Source of the DNA: Zygnema cylindricum
Lineage: Eukaryota > Streptophyta > Zygnematophyceae > Zygnematales > Zygnemataceae
NCBI GenBank assembly: GCA_037447655.1
Contig: JBBHKE010002684.1
Location: 300,754 to 364,753, forward strand
Reading direction: 5' to 3'
Length of the DNA stretch: 64,000 nt
Below, in pieces: positions 21,195-31,100 of this stretch. The position numbers were made by a program, and so were the translations under genes. How positions within the stretch are numbered: the stretch's first letter is position 1; every line of letters starts with the position of its first letter. The notes beneath the pieces are model-generated. The model searched no databases. It saw only the letters and a program-made list of their open reading frames with translations, and was not told the origin of the DNA.

Positions 21195-22205
21195 ACGTAG
21201 ATTTCTATCGACAAGTGGTGTCATTGGCAGTCCTCGATTCCGTAGTGCGTATTTTATCTCTCTTTTCAAGGATTAGTTACGATTTGGAAGCGGTTTTGAA
21301 ACAAGATATCTGGTGGAGTCGTATGTAGCCGTGGAGATATTCCCTGACACACAAGCTGTCAGCGAACTCCGCCTCCACCAACATAACCACTTATATCCTC
21401 AACAGCTTCTAGTGTCTGCCTTCTCCAAAGCTCACCGGAGTCTTCCCCAAAATATAGAAAACATCATGGCGACCCATCTGGCAAGTTTGGGAAGAGTGGA
21501 TTTTGTGTTGACAGGATGGCCTTGTCAGGGATACTCCCTAGCAGGACAAAGAAAATGGCATCAAGACCACAGAAATGGAACAGTTTACCAGTTGATCGAA
21601 TTAATCTTGTGGCTTCAACAGCTGAAGGACACACTAGTGGGGTACGTTCTAGAAAATGTCCACCCGGGAGATGATAAACGGAAACAGGTTGCGGAGAGGA
21701 AAATCACGTAACCCGGATTTTAGGAGATCCTTTGGTTTTTGACGTTGCCCAGATGGGATCCTAGGCACACAGAGTCAGGACATATTAGACCAATATGATT
21801 CCGCTTCCAGTCCTCCGTCAACTATTGGAGAAGCAAATCCTCGACCTGCGAAATTATGTGAAACAAACACTCGGGGAAGGTAGAATGGCCACCCTTATGA
21901 CTCGACCCGACCGCTCCCTTTTCTTTCGATGCAACAAACCGAGATTCCCGACTTTAGTCTTTTTTTCCTCACAATCACAATTATCGGAATGGAGCAACGA
22001 GGATGATTTTTGACAGTAAAGCGAGACTCTAGACAACACCGATGATTGTAGAACGGGAAGAAGGAATGGGATTTCGTAAAGGCACCACGGCAGCAACAAG
22101 TATTTCAGGCCTTCAAAGGTGTAGCCTAATTCGGTAAAGTATGGATTTGAATTCGATCAAATGTGTGCTCAAGCATGCACTCGCCTTTTCCAGTCTCAAG
22201 TCGTC
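21195..22205 (+). pseudogene. cytosine-5 DNA methyltransferase domain inside gypsy pol (pseudogene)
   Basis: Conserved C5-methyltransferase motifs appear in order over about 1 kb. Motif I, ILSLFSRIS (Gly residues changed), is at 21251-21280 in one frame. Next comes VESYVAVEIFPD (AdoMet-binding acidic region). Motif IV, TGWPCQGYSLAG, has its catalytic Cys at 21523-21525; motif VI is LENV (about 21652). Motif VIII-like AHRVRTY*TN (about 21765-21795) lies in a third frame; then FPTLVFF and EREEGMGFRKGTT (22048-22086) and SMDLNSIKCVLKHAL (22138-22182). The last motif continues in one open frame (22141-22689) into gypsy RT. At least three frameshifts and several stops make it inactive. The native enzyme would methylate cytosine in DNA. 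Subfamily is uncertain: motif VIII recalls DNMT3-like enzymes, and motif IV resembles other families. Confidence 0.82.
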
Positions 22206-23294
22206 GAAATCAAGGGATATTAACCTTCAAACTCCTAAATTGTTAGCGATGCCGGCAACTTTGCAGCTTGAGGGGGGGAGAGAAAGGAGAAGGAGAAGAA
22301 AAAGAAAAATTCACATTTCACCGCCGCAGGTTTTCTTAGTGGGGGGGGGCGGCAGCTCAAATGGCGACAGCTTAGTGGAAGTTGTCAGCAGTAGTTTCCT
22401 AGCCGAAGAGGAAGGGGCAGATCCACTGGTAGGGTTGGAATTCGACATTAACATTTGGGGAAGGCCGTCGAAAGCTTGGGCTGCCGTTGAGCCGAGGAAA
22501 ATCGTTTCGACCCTAGGGGAGCAATTGAACCCTCAGCAGAAGGCGCGGCTTTCCGAACTGTTGGCTAAAAACAAACAGGTGTTCCTATGGTCAGAAACAA
22601 ATGTCAATAATTACAAAGGAACACCTTTCCAAATCGATTTGATCGACAAGACGGCTACTGTTTCGCAAAAGCAATATCTTTCAGCTTGAAGAAGAAGGAG
22701 TTTATTATGGCGAAAGTTCAGACTTTGGTGGAAGCCGGATTCGTTTAGGAAAGCACCGGACTTCATGGGTTTGCTTCCCCGACAGTTCTCCCTCCAAAAA
22801 AGGACTCGTCCGAGAAGACTCTAGATTTCTGGATGTGTGTAGATTATCGCATGCTGAACACTCCCACCATCTCTAACCCGTATCCGATGTTGACCCCATA
22901 AGAGATATTCAATTCTCATGCTGGCGCCACTATCTACACCACTCTGGACATAAAAAACGGGTTTCAACAGATTGCCATAGAACCGAAGCACAGGGAGAGA
23001 ACCGCATTTTGGGCTAGTTCCAGAACTTATAAATGGATTTACATGCCATTCGCGCTCAAGAATGCACCAGCCAAATTCCAACACGCAATGGACAATGCGC
23101 TCCGAGGAATCAATTGTGCCCGGTGCTATATTGATGACGTTATCATATTCTCAAAGACTTTTGAGAAACACTTGGAGCATGTCCAGATTGTTCTCCGGGC
23201 ACTTCAAGCAGCAGGATTGAAATGTCACCCAGGCAAAGGTATTTTTGGTGTACAGAAGATCATTTTCCTTGGACATAAGGTGACTTCTGGGACT
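22206..23294 (+). pseudogene. gypsy reverse transcriptase, first block
   Basis: A linker with GGGRERRRRRKRK precedes the RT. LGEQLNPQQKARLSELLAKNKQVFLW is the gypsy RT lead-in, then a stop at 22687. MCVDYRMLNTPTISNPYPM and IYTTLDIKNGFQQIAIEPK follow, with ERTAFWAS, MPFALKNAPAKFQHAMDNAL and the catalytic YIDDVIIFSK (about 23131-23160). It ends at FLGHKVTSG, cut by a family 2 LTR at 23295. TAG and TAA stops occur near 22747 and 22899. Confidence 0.88.
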
Positions 23295-24105
23295 TGTTTT
23301 CTTTTTGGAAAGCTTTCAGCCTCAGAGCAGCGCTGCTGCTTTACAGACAAAGCAACGCAGCTGCTGTACAGACTGAGCAGCGCAGTTGCTATACAACAGA
23401 GCAGCGCAACAGCTATACAGCAGAGCAGCTGCTATACAGCAGAGCAGATGCTATACAGCAGAGCAACGCAGCAGCAGAGCAGCGCAGCAGCAAATTTGCA
23501 ACACAGACAGGACAAGGTAACCACGATTATATTTTATATGGTGCGTACGGACAATGCAACGTCTGATATTCTTAATGTGATTCTGTACAGGATTGAGCAA
23601 CTGCGATAGATACGATTCTAGTCAACTTAGTGGGAACTCAGTGGTAACTTAGTGGGTAGCTCAGTGGTAGCTCAATGGTAGCTTAGTGGTAGCTCAGTGG
23701 TAGCTCACTGGTAGCTCAGTGGTAGCTTAGTATTAGCTTGGCAGCTTGACCTACCTCTCAGGTACATTGTATTGCCGATACAACACTAGTATAAGACTTA
23801 GGACTCAGAACACATGATGAATCCAGACTTCCAAGTAGTATAACTGCAAACAGTTTTTGGGAAACTTCTGAGTATTATATCTTGAGTGTTGTCGCGTCAA
23901 TTGTGCTATAACTTTGGGAGTTATCAGTGTTTATGCTACTCTATATTCTGATAGAGTTTTGTGAGGTTTGGATGCTTGTATAAGAATTGGTAAGCACTTA
24001 AGAACAGCTGTTTGGTAGGATTCTTGATAGCTTCTGAGAGTGTATCATGTCTACTTCTACTACTACTGCTGCTCCTCCACCTGCACCGGTGGTTGTAGAA
24101 CAACA
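23295..24105 (+). repeat. family 2 copia LTR (outer left copy, LTR1)
   Basis: 811 bp, TGTTTTCTTTTTGG...AGAACAACA. Preceded by GGACT (23290-23294); the right outer LTR (30154-30960) is followed by AGACT, a target duplication with one mismatch in gypsy RT. It contains two minisatellites: (GCTGCTATACAGCAGAGCA)n at 23330-23500 and (AGCTCAGTGGT)n at 23630-23735. No primer-binding site follows; copia LTR debris begins at 24106. Confidence 0.88.
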
Positions 24106-24477
24106 GAGAGATGACATTCGGTCATATGAATTCCGAGGAATGTACAGACGAGTGAAAAGCAAACACGCGTTCGCTTAATAGCCTTGTCGTACATAGGCCG
24201 TTCAAAAGGTACACCGGCATTAGTACTTTTTGGTACGGTACAGTAATTTGATTGGTCCGTACTTAAGTAGATAGAAGTTATTAGAGGGAATCAAGACTTA
24301 GAAAATTTTGGTAGGTAGTCACCTCTCCCTTTGAGAGTTTATACAAATTGGCATTTTTACTGCCTCATAACTTATCGGCTGGTTGGCCGTTTTCAGTGAT
24401 TCTTTTTGCTACGGACTCATGAAGGAGTCCACGCTGCACAAAGGTGCAGTCACACTGTTTGTTTCTCGTCTTGGGCA
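24106..24477 (+). repeat. 3' fragment of a C-type copia LTR
   Basis: Starts abruptly at GAGAGATGACATTCGG, matching LTR C from 9911 onward. It carries the GTAC cluster, a TATA-like TTTATACAAA at 24338-24347 and the stem-loop near 24418. It ends where another LTR start appears (24478). It shows rearrangement inside the family 2 complex. Confidence 0.75.
24338..24347 (+). promoter_or_regulatory. TATA-like box in a copia LTR
   Basis: TTTATACAAA lies just downstream of CTCTCCCTTTGAGAG, a position conserved in the copia LTRs (TTGTACAAATT at 14810, TTTATACATG on the opposite strand near 41240). It is the best TATA candidate for the LTR promoter; the start site is not determined. Confidence 0.4.
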
Positions 24478-24850
24478 TGTTGAAATAAAATGTATTTTCT
24501 ATATTATTTAATTGTTTAATTAGAAGTAGGAAAAAGCAGAGGCAACATGCTTCTAGCGTCTCTTTCTAAGCCTCCATACTTGTCGTAGTCACTAAAGGTT
24601 GGAGAGGAAGCTAGAGCCATGGCTGCCCATGCTCCTTATAGATTCACAAGGTAGATCCTTGGTAATCTCACCAAAAGGATTGATGGACCCAGGATTTGAT
24701 CCTGGTACCAACCGTCTGCCAAAGTAGCTGTTAGTCTTACTCGTAGTCTAAGACCAGTGCTGAAGTATATAGGGTACGATAACTACTTAAACATGACGAA
24801 ATAGGTCGGTCTATTTTCCTTACAAGAGTTCAATAAATAAAGATTTAACT
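24478..24850 (+). repeat. 5' fragment of another copia LTR
   Basis: Begins TGTTGAAATAAAATG and shows the CCATACTTGTCGTAGTCACT segment, AGCCATGGCTGCC and the antisense tRNA-like module (about 24685-24760) of copia LTRs. Similarity fades after about 24850, so the LTR is incomplete. Confidence 0.65.
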
Positions 24851-25121
24851 CAATATCACAACACACAAACTGAAAATGAAGCAAACTGCGAGCAAATCTA
24901 AAATAGCCAGATTTAGTCACACCCAAAACATGCAAGGAAAGCCAACCCTAATCCACTATCACGCAGTAAACCACACAAAAAAACCCAAAACGGTCCAATC
25001 ACAATCGAAGGTTCAGCATCAGCCTGAGAAAGAAGGCCAAGCAGAAATCCACTTGATAGGACGTGAGAAGAAGTGAAGGGAAATCGGTTAGGCCTTGGCG
25101 TGAGCAGCGTAGATTAATTTG
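24851..25121. other. unassigned interval in the family 2 complex
   Basis: No recognised domain, repeat or RNA gene. It joins the truncated LTR to the inner family 2 LTR. Confidence 0.4.
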
Positions 25122-25835
25122 TGTTGTCTTTTGGAAATCTTTCAGTCTCAGAGCAGCGCAGCAGCGCAGCAGTGCAGCAGCGCAGCAGTGCAGCTGCTAT
25201 TTAGACAGAGCAGCGTAACTGTTATACAAACAGAGCAGCGCAGTAGTGAAGCTGCAACACAGACAGGACAACGCAACCACGATTATATTTGATATGGTCC
25301 GTAAGGACAACGCAGCGTCTGATATTCTTAATATGATTCTGTACAGAATAGAGCAACTGCGATAGATACGATTCTAGTCAACTAAGTGGGTAAACTCAGT
25401 GGTAGCTTAGCTATAGCTCAATGGTAGCTTAGTGATAGCTCAATGGTAGCTCAAATTAGTGGTAGCTTCGTGGTTTTACGTACCACTCAAGTACAGTGGT
25501 ATTGTCAGTTCAACACAAGTATAAGACTTAGGACTCAGAACATATTAGGTATCCAGACTTCCAAGTAGTAAAACTGCAAACAGTTTTTGGGAAATTTCTG
25601 GGTATTATATATTGAGTGTTGTCGGGTCAATTGTGCTGAAACTCTAGGAGTTGCCAGTTTTTATGCTACTCTATATTCTTATAGAGTTTTGTGAAGTTTG
25701 GATGCTTGTATAAGAATTGGTGAGCACTTAAGAACAGCTGTTTGGTAGGATTCTTGAAAGCTTCTGAGAGTGTATCATGTCTACTTCTACTACTTCTGCT
25801 GCTCCTCCACCTGCACCGGTGGTTGTAGAACAACA
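25122..25835 (+). repeat. family 2 copia LTR (inner 5' LTR, LTR2)
   Basis: 714 bp, TGTTGTCTTTTGG...AGAACAACA. It is shorter than LTR1 and LTR3 because it has fewer CAGCAGAGC and AGCTCAATGGT repeats, and it differs from them elsewhere. The gag ATG (25777) lies 59 bases before the LTR end, so the first 19 gag codons belong to the LTR. Confidence 0.88.
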
Positions 25836-26640
25836 GGTTATGGGCTTGTCATCAAGAATTCCTATCTTCTCCGGGGATAAGTATGTTTACTGGGCGGATA
25901 TGGTGGAAACACATTTTGAAAATGTCAATCATTTGGATATATTGGATAGTTCGCTGGATGAATCTAATCCATCATGGTCTAAAAAAAATACGCAAGCTCC
26001 TTCTATTCTGAAATTTTGTATATCTGAGGACTTAGCTATGTCTCGGATAAAAATGAAAAAAGCAATTGATATCTGGAAATCTCTTAAAAGTTATTATGAA
26101 AAGGCTAATCTCCAGGAAGAGCTTCTATTGGCTGGAAAAATTTGGGACTATAAGTACACTGGCGCTACAATGGGTGAATATTCTAACAAATTTTGTATCC
26201 TTGTAGATGCACATGCTTGTGCAGGTGGGGTGTTTCCTCCTTTTCAACAGGTGGCATTGCTCATGAGGGGTCTCCCTCGTAGTATGAAAGGAGCATCTGA
26301 CATGCTCAAACAGAAAGATAAAGCTAGCTAGACTTTGCAGTTAGCCATCAATATTTTACTAGAGGAGGAAGCTACATCTAATATTCTCAATGTTGAGCAA
26401 GTAGAGGCTTTTAATTCAGACTTTGAGAGAAAAGGACAAATTAATCAGCAAAGGAATCACTTTTATCAGTTCAGACATTTTAATCAAAGTGGAAATAGAC
26501 AATCCAACAATGCATGCTTTTATTGTAGTGAGAGAGGTCATGGATACAAATTTTGTCCTAAGCTTAAAAAAGCTAACGATACTGGTTTATACCGGCCAGG
26601 ATGGCAACAAAGCCAGTTTTACAAAGGCTTCACGGGGACT
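25777..26640 (+). pseudogene. family 2 copia gag
   Basis: Starts MSTSTTSAAPPPAPVVVEQQ inside the LTR, crosses the primer-binding site (VMGLSSR) and runs through a typical copia capsid region (FSGDKYVYWADMVETHF, KKAIDIWKSL, LLLAGKIWDYKY, LLMRGLPRSMKGA). A TAG at 26329-26331 replaces the Trp found in element B (KSKW). The knuckle CFYCSERGHGYKFC (26515-26556) is intact. The ATG at 25840 in the primer-binding site is in frame and could be a second start. Confidence 0.88.
25836..25849 (+). other. primer-binding site of the family 2 element
   Basis: GGTTATGGGCTTGT follows the LTR; its first ten bases match the anticodon-loop type site of the other elements. It is also coding sequence: gag reads through it in frame. 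Confidence 0.7.
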
Positions 26641-27960
26641 CCGCCTCGTGGAAATGCACTATTTTCGGCTTCTTCGTCTCTCCAAGACGAGACTTTGACG
26701 GTTTCTACGGAGGACGATACGGATCTATTCGCTATGGCGGCTGCAATGGAGGGCGCGAAGGACCCAGGATGGATAATGGATACAGGAGCGTCAGCCCACA
26801 TGTGTTGGAACAAGACCATCTTCAAAAATCTGAAAGCAACGCCGGAGAAAAATATTTATTATGCTTGTGGAATGAGTGTCCAAACTCGTGCAATGGGTGA
26901 TGTGTCCTTGCTAGTTGATGTGGATGGAAAACCAATTGAAAGGACTCTTCACAATGTCTTATTTGTGCCTGACTTTAAGAAAAATCTGTTTTCTACGTCG
27001 TTGGTTGAGAGTAAAGGCTTTGAGGTCAGTTTGAAAAATGGTCGGCAGGTTGTTAGCAAAAACGGCAAGGTTGCGGTTACAGGTACTAGAGATAGTAGCA
27101 AGATGTATCGCATGGATATGGCTAATACAAAAGAAAATGATGTTTTGTACTCCGGTGTTTTGCACTCAGATGAGTTGTGGCATAAAAGATTAGGCCATGT
27201 CAACTATGATAGTTTGAAAAAAATGGTTGTTGCTGGAAAGATAGAGGGTGTATCAATCACAGATGGGCCGGTCAAAACTTGCGATGGTTGCGCTTTAGGC
27301 AAAATCCACAGATTGCCATTTCCTAACGAGTCTGAGCATCGGTCGACCAAACTTTTACAACAAATTCATTCGGATGTCTTTGGTCCGGCGAAGGTTCCTT
27401 CTGCCGGAGGAATGAAATATATGGTCACCTTCACAGATGATTTCTCACGGTTTACAAAAGTTTACTTCATGAAGGAGAAGAGTGAAGTGTTTGGTCACTT
27501 CAAACACTATAAAGCATGGGCTGAAAAACTTCATAATTCATCTATTTTGCAGCTCAGATCGGACAATGGTGGTGAATATACATCAAAAGAGTTTGAAACC
27601 TTTTTACTCGAGGAAGGCATTAGTCATCTACTGACTGTTCCATATTCACCGGAACAAAATGGGGTGTCGGAACGGCTGAATAGAACTCTCACGGAAAGCT
27701 CTAGATCTATGCTCGCCGATAAAGGTGTGGATCCGAAATTCTGGGCTGAGGCTCTAAATTGTAGAGTTTATATTAAAAATAGGATAGGATCAAGATCGGT
27801 AGAAACAACTCCTTCCGAAATCTAAGCAGGTAGCAAACCTGATGTTAGCCATTTCAAGGTCTTTGGTAGTCAATGCTTTATATTGGATACGTTTACACAT
27901 AGATGGAAAATGGAACCAAAGGGATTACCAGGTATTCTGTTAGGATATGATGATCACTCG
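26641..27960 (+). pseudogene. family 2 copia protease-integrase
   Basis: Same frame as gag. Protease IMDTGASAHMC has an intact DTG (26779-26787). Integrase zinc residues lie in LWHKRLGHVNYDSL and CDGCALGK. The catalytic triad is intact: Asp in HSDVFGP (27373), Asp in RSDNGGEY (27562) and Glu in NGVSERLN (27670). The last two are separated by exactly 35 residues, the canonical spacing. A TAA at 27823-27825 replaces the Trp of the conserved E(V/R)W-G-KP motif. Confidence 0.9.
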
Positions 27961-29994
27961 AAAGGTTATAGAGTCTTTGTGTTTGAAAGGCAGAAAATAG
28001 TTGTAGCTAGAAACATCATTGTTAAGGATGAACTAGACTCTATAGATTTATTTCAAATGACAGAGCAGCAAAAGCAACAAAAAGTACAGGAGTATGTCAT
28101 CTTAGATTGCATGCAGGAAATTGTCCCGCAGATTCCACAAACTCCGGTAATGACTCCGGCGTCAGCCTCTCTCCAACTTCCTCACCAACTTCGGGTCCAG
28201 ACGGACCAAGAGCAGTCAATACACACGGATCGCAACCAGCGCAATCACGAACACACGGATCGCAACCAGCGCAATCAGCAAGACACGGATCGCAACCAGC
28301 GCAATCAGCGCAATGCGCGGCATCCGACGATCTCAGCCTCAGAATTTCCGGGGGGAAGAAGATCAAGCAGCCGCCTGCAAGCAAGCTCTCACTTTGCCTA
28401 CTCGGCAGTCTCAGGGGAGCCCTTGACCATCCAAGAGGCCTTCTCATCACCAGAGCGGAATCACTAGATTGAGGCGGCAAACGACAAAATGAAGTCGATC
28501 ATGGAGGCTGAAACATGGGAGCTCGTGGACCTTCCTCCAGACCGAAAAGCGATCGGCAGCAAATGGGTATTCAAGGTGAAGTTAAATCCCGATAACACCA
28601 TTGAACGCTATAAGGCCATACTTGTGGCGAAGGGGTACAATCAAAAGGAAAGAATCGATTTTGAAGAAACATTTTCTCCGGTTGTAAGATTTCCAACAGT
28701 TAGGATTTTGCTGTCCCTAGCAGCTATAGAAGATATGGAAATTCATCAGATGGATGTAAAAACGGCCTTTTTGCATAGAGAACTAGAAGAGACCATTTAC
28801 ATGCAGCAGCCTGAAAAGTATGTAGAACCAGGAAAAGAGCACTTAGTATGCAAGTTGCTAAAATCTTTGTACGGCCTAAAACAGGCCCCTAGACAGTGGA
28901 ATATAAAGCTTGATGAATTCTTCACTAGTCTAGGATTTCAAATGATAAGTTCTGATCACTCTGTCTACGTTCTAAAGGGTAAAAATGGGATAGTGTATAT
29001 AGCAGTATATGTAGATGATTTGCTATTAATTAGCAAATCAATGGCTGAAATTAACAAAATCAAAACTGCTCAAAACTCACGGTTCGAGATGAAAGACCTC
29101 GATGAGGCAAAATATATTTTGGGTATCCAGGTAGAGAGGGACAGAAATAAGAAAATAATAAAATTGACTCAAAAAGAGGCTATTGGAAACATGTTAGATA
29201 AGTACGGAATGCGAGGGGCAAAAGGATGTTTAACTCCAATGGAGTTTCGGCAGAAGTTAGAGGGAGAAGAGACAAAACCAGGTGTCATTGTTAGCGAGTA
29301 TTTAGAGTCAAGGGAGAATGATCTTATGACAATAATACCTTATAGACAGATAGTGGGAAGCTTAATATATTTCATGAACTGTACCCGTCCTGACATTGCT
29401 GCAGCGGTCGGGGCACTGAGTAGGAGTCTAGAAAATCCGAGAAAATCTGATCTTGATGCAGCAAGGAGAGTCTTAAGATATTTGGCAGGAACCAAAGATC
29501 TCAAACTCACTCTAGGGGGAGGAGAAGTCAAGCTGCAAACATGGAGTGATGCAAGCTATGGCGACATGCCAAGCCGAAAATCCACCACGGGATTTGTTCT
29601 ACAAATTGGGAACTGTACTTGCTGCTAGAGCAGCAAACTTCAAAAGGTTACAGCACAGTCGACAATGGAGTCAGAATATATGGCGGCAAGCTCAGCCCTC
29701 AAAGAACTCCTGTGGGTAAAATCCATATTACAAGAACTAGGATACATGCAAGTTGGTCCACAGGTGATTTGGTGTGATAACCACGCTGCCATTCCCATTG
29801 CTTCTCACTCGAGTCATCACTTCAAAAGCAAGGACATGGATGTACGATTACACTTTGTAAGAGAAAAAGTGTTCTCTAGAGTGCTTAAATTATGTTATTT
29901 GCCACATGCAAAAATGATTGCTAATATGCTCACTAAAGCCCTTCCTGCTCCTAAGCTGAAGTATTGTAGGGACGTGGTGGGATTAAGTGAATAG
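27961..29994 (+). pseudogene. family 2 copia spacer, reverse transcriptase and RNase H
   Basis: GYDDHSKGYRVF and a Gln-rich spacer with three TDRNQRN repeats lead into [60 protein letters not shown] (29008-29034). RNase H has Asp in WSDASYGD (29548), Glu in MESEYMAA and Asp in WCDNHAAI, ending PKLKYCRDVVGLSE at 29994. Stops are TAG at 28465 and TAG at 29626, both where relatives have Trp. Otherwise the domain looks complete. Confidence 0.9.
28225..28314 (+). repeat. 30-bp coding minisatellite, three copies
   Basis: Three tandem units encode TDRNQRN plus three variable residues, in frame, in the spacer between integrase and RT. Sister elements lack the repeat; this spacer is variable in length in copia. 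Confidence 0.8.
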
Positions 29995-30139
29995 TTGAAT
30001 TGCTGCACTGCTATACTGCCACACAACGATAAATCCACCATTGTGAGGTAGTGGGACTGGGTGACTTGCTAATTGCTACATTGCTATGTGCGATGCTGCG
30101 CTAGTTTATCACCGCAGCTGCGCCGGGATACTGAGTCTA

Positions 30140-30153
30140 AAGCTTTAGGGGAG
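30140..30153 (+). other. polypurine tract of the family 2 element
   Basis: AAGCTTTAGGGGAG ends directly at the 3' LTR start (30154). The final GGGGAG is shared with other elements here (ATAAGGGGAG for A2, CGGGGGAG for the family 3 element). It primes plus-strand synthesis in known LTR elements. Confidence 0.65.
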
Positions 30154-30960
30154 TGTTGTCTTTTTGGAAAGCTTTCAGCCTCAGAGCAGCGCAGCTGCTT
30201 TTCAGACAAAGCAGCGCAGCTCCTATACAGACAGAGCAGCGCAGCTGCTATACAACAGAGAAGCGCAGCTGCTATACAGCAGAGCAGCTGCTATACAGCA
30301 GAGTAGCTGCTATACATCAGAGCAGCAGCTATACAGCAGAGAAGCTGCTATACAGCAGAGCAACGCAGCAGCAGGGCAGCGCAGCAGCGAAGCTGCAACA
30401 CAGACAGGACAAGGCAACCACGATTATATTTGATATGGTGCGTACGGACAATGCAACGTCTGATATTCTTAATGTGATTCTGTACAGGATAGAGCAACTG
30501 CAATAGATACGATTCCAGTCAACTTAGTGGGAACTCAGTGGTAACTTAGTGAGTAGCTCAGTGGTAGCTCAATGGTAGCTTAGTATTAGTTTGGCAGCTT
30601 CACCTACCTCTCAGGTACACTAGTATTGCCGGTACAACACTAGTATAAGACTTAGGACTCAGAACACATGATGAATCCAGACTTCCAAGTAGTAAAACTG
30701 CAGACAGTTTTTGGGAAACTTCTAAGTATTATATCTTTAGTGTTGTCGGGTCAATTGTGCTTTAACTTTGGGAGTTATCAGTGTTTATGCTACTCTATAT
30801 TTTGATAGAGTTTTGTGAGGTTTGGATGCTTGTAATAAGAATTGGTGATCACTTAAGAACAGCTGTTTGGTAGGATTCTTGATAGCTTCTGAGAGTGTAT
30901 CATGTCTACTTCTACTACTACTGCTGCTCCTCCACCTGCACCGGTGGTTGTAGAACAACA
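30154..30960 (+). repeat. family 2 copia 3' LTR (LTR3)
   Basis: 807 bp, TGTTGTCTTTTTGG...AGAACAACA, very like LTR1. It carries the GCTGCTATACAGCAGAG minisatellite (30220-30370) and a shorter GGTAGCTCA array. It is followed by AGACT and then gypsy RT, closing the insertion that opened at 23295. Confidence 0.9.
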
Positions 30961-31100
30961 AGACTGTGGGTCCCCACATGGTCAAAGTGGCAGCCCTTTA
31001 CGCTCTTCCCTCGCCGCAAGACATCTCGGCCCTTCTCACCTTTCTAGGTCTAGCCTACAACTATCGACAGTTTATCCCCAAGTTCAATAGTCACAGTGAG
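30961..31100 (+). pseudogene. gypsy reverse transcriptase, second block
   Basis: After the family 2 complex the gypsy frame resumes: VWGPHMVKVAALYALPSPQ, then LLTFLGLAYNYRQFIPKF, the conserved thumb region found just after RT in gypsy elements. It is interrupted by a minus-oriented LTR at 31101. Confidence 0.85.

Larger units (their letters stand above)
25122..30960 (+). mobile_element. family 2 Ty1/copia element, nearly complete coding region
   Basis: 5' LTR 25122-25835, primer-binding site, one gag-pol frame 25777-29994 with four stops, polypurine tract, 3' LTR 30154-30960. It is the best-preserved copia coding region in the window. LTR1 (23295) and the 3' LTR resemble each other more than either resembles LTR2, so this may be a recombinant of two insertions. 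Confidence 0.85.

Noticed and set aside
21854-22099. Minus-strand 81-codon frame over the methyltransferase region
   Set aside because: Opposite-strand shadow; the plus strand carries ordered methyltransferase motifs.
23330-23500. Possible CRISPR-like or CAG-type disease repeat
   Set aside because: Units are adjacent without unique spacers and lie inside LTRs; this is an LTR minisatellite in a plant-type genome.
28097-28480. Overlapping frames rich in Asp/Cys or Gln/Ser on both strands
   Set aside because: Shadows of the 30-bp coding minisatellite of the family 2 spacer.
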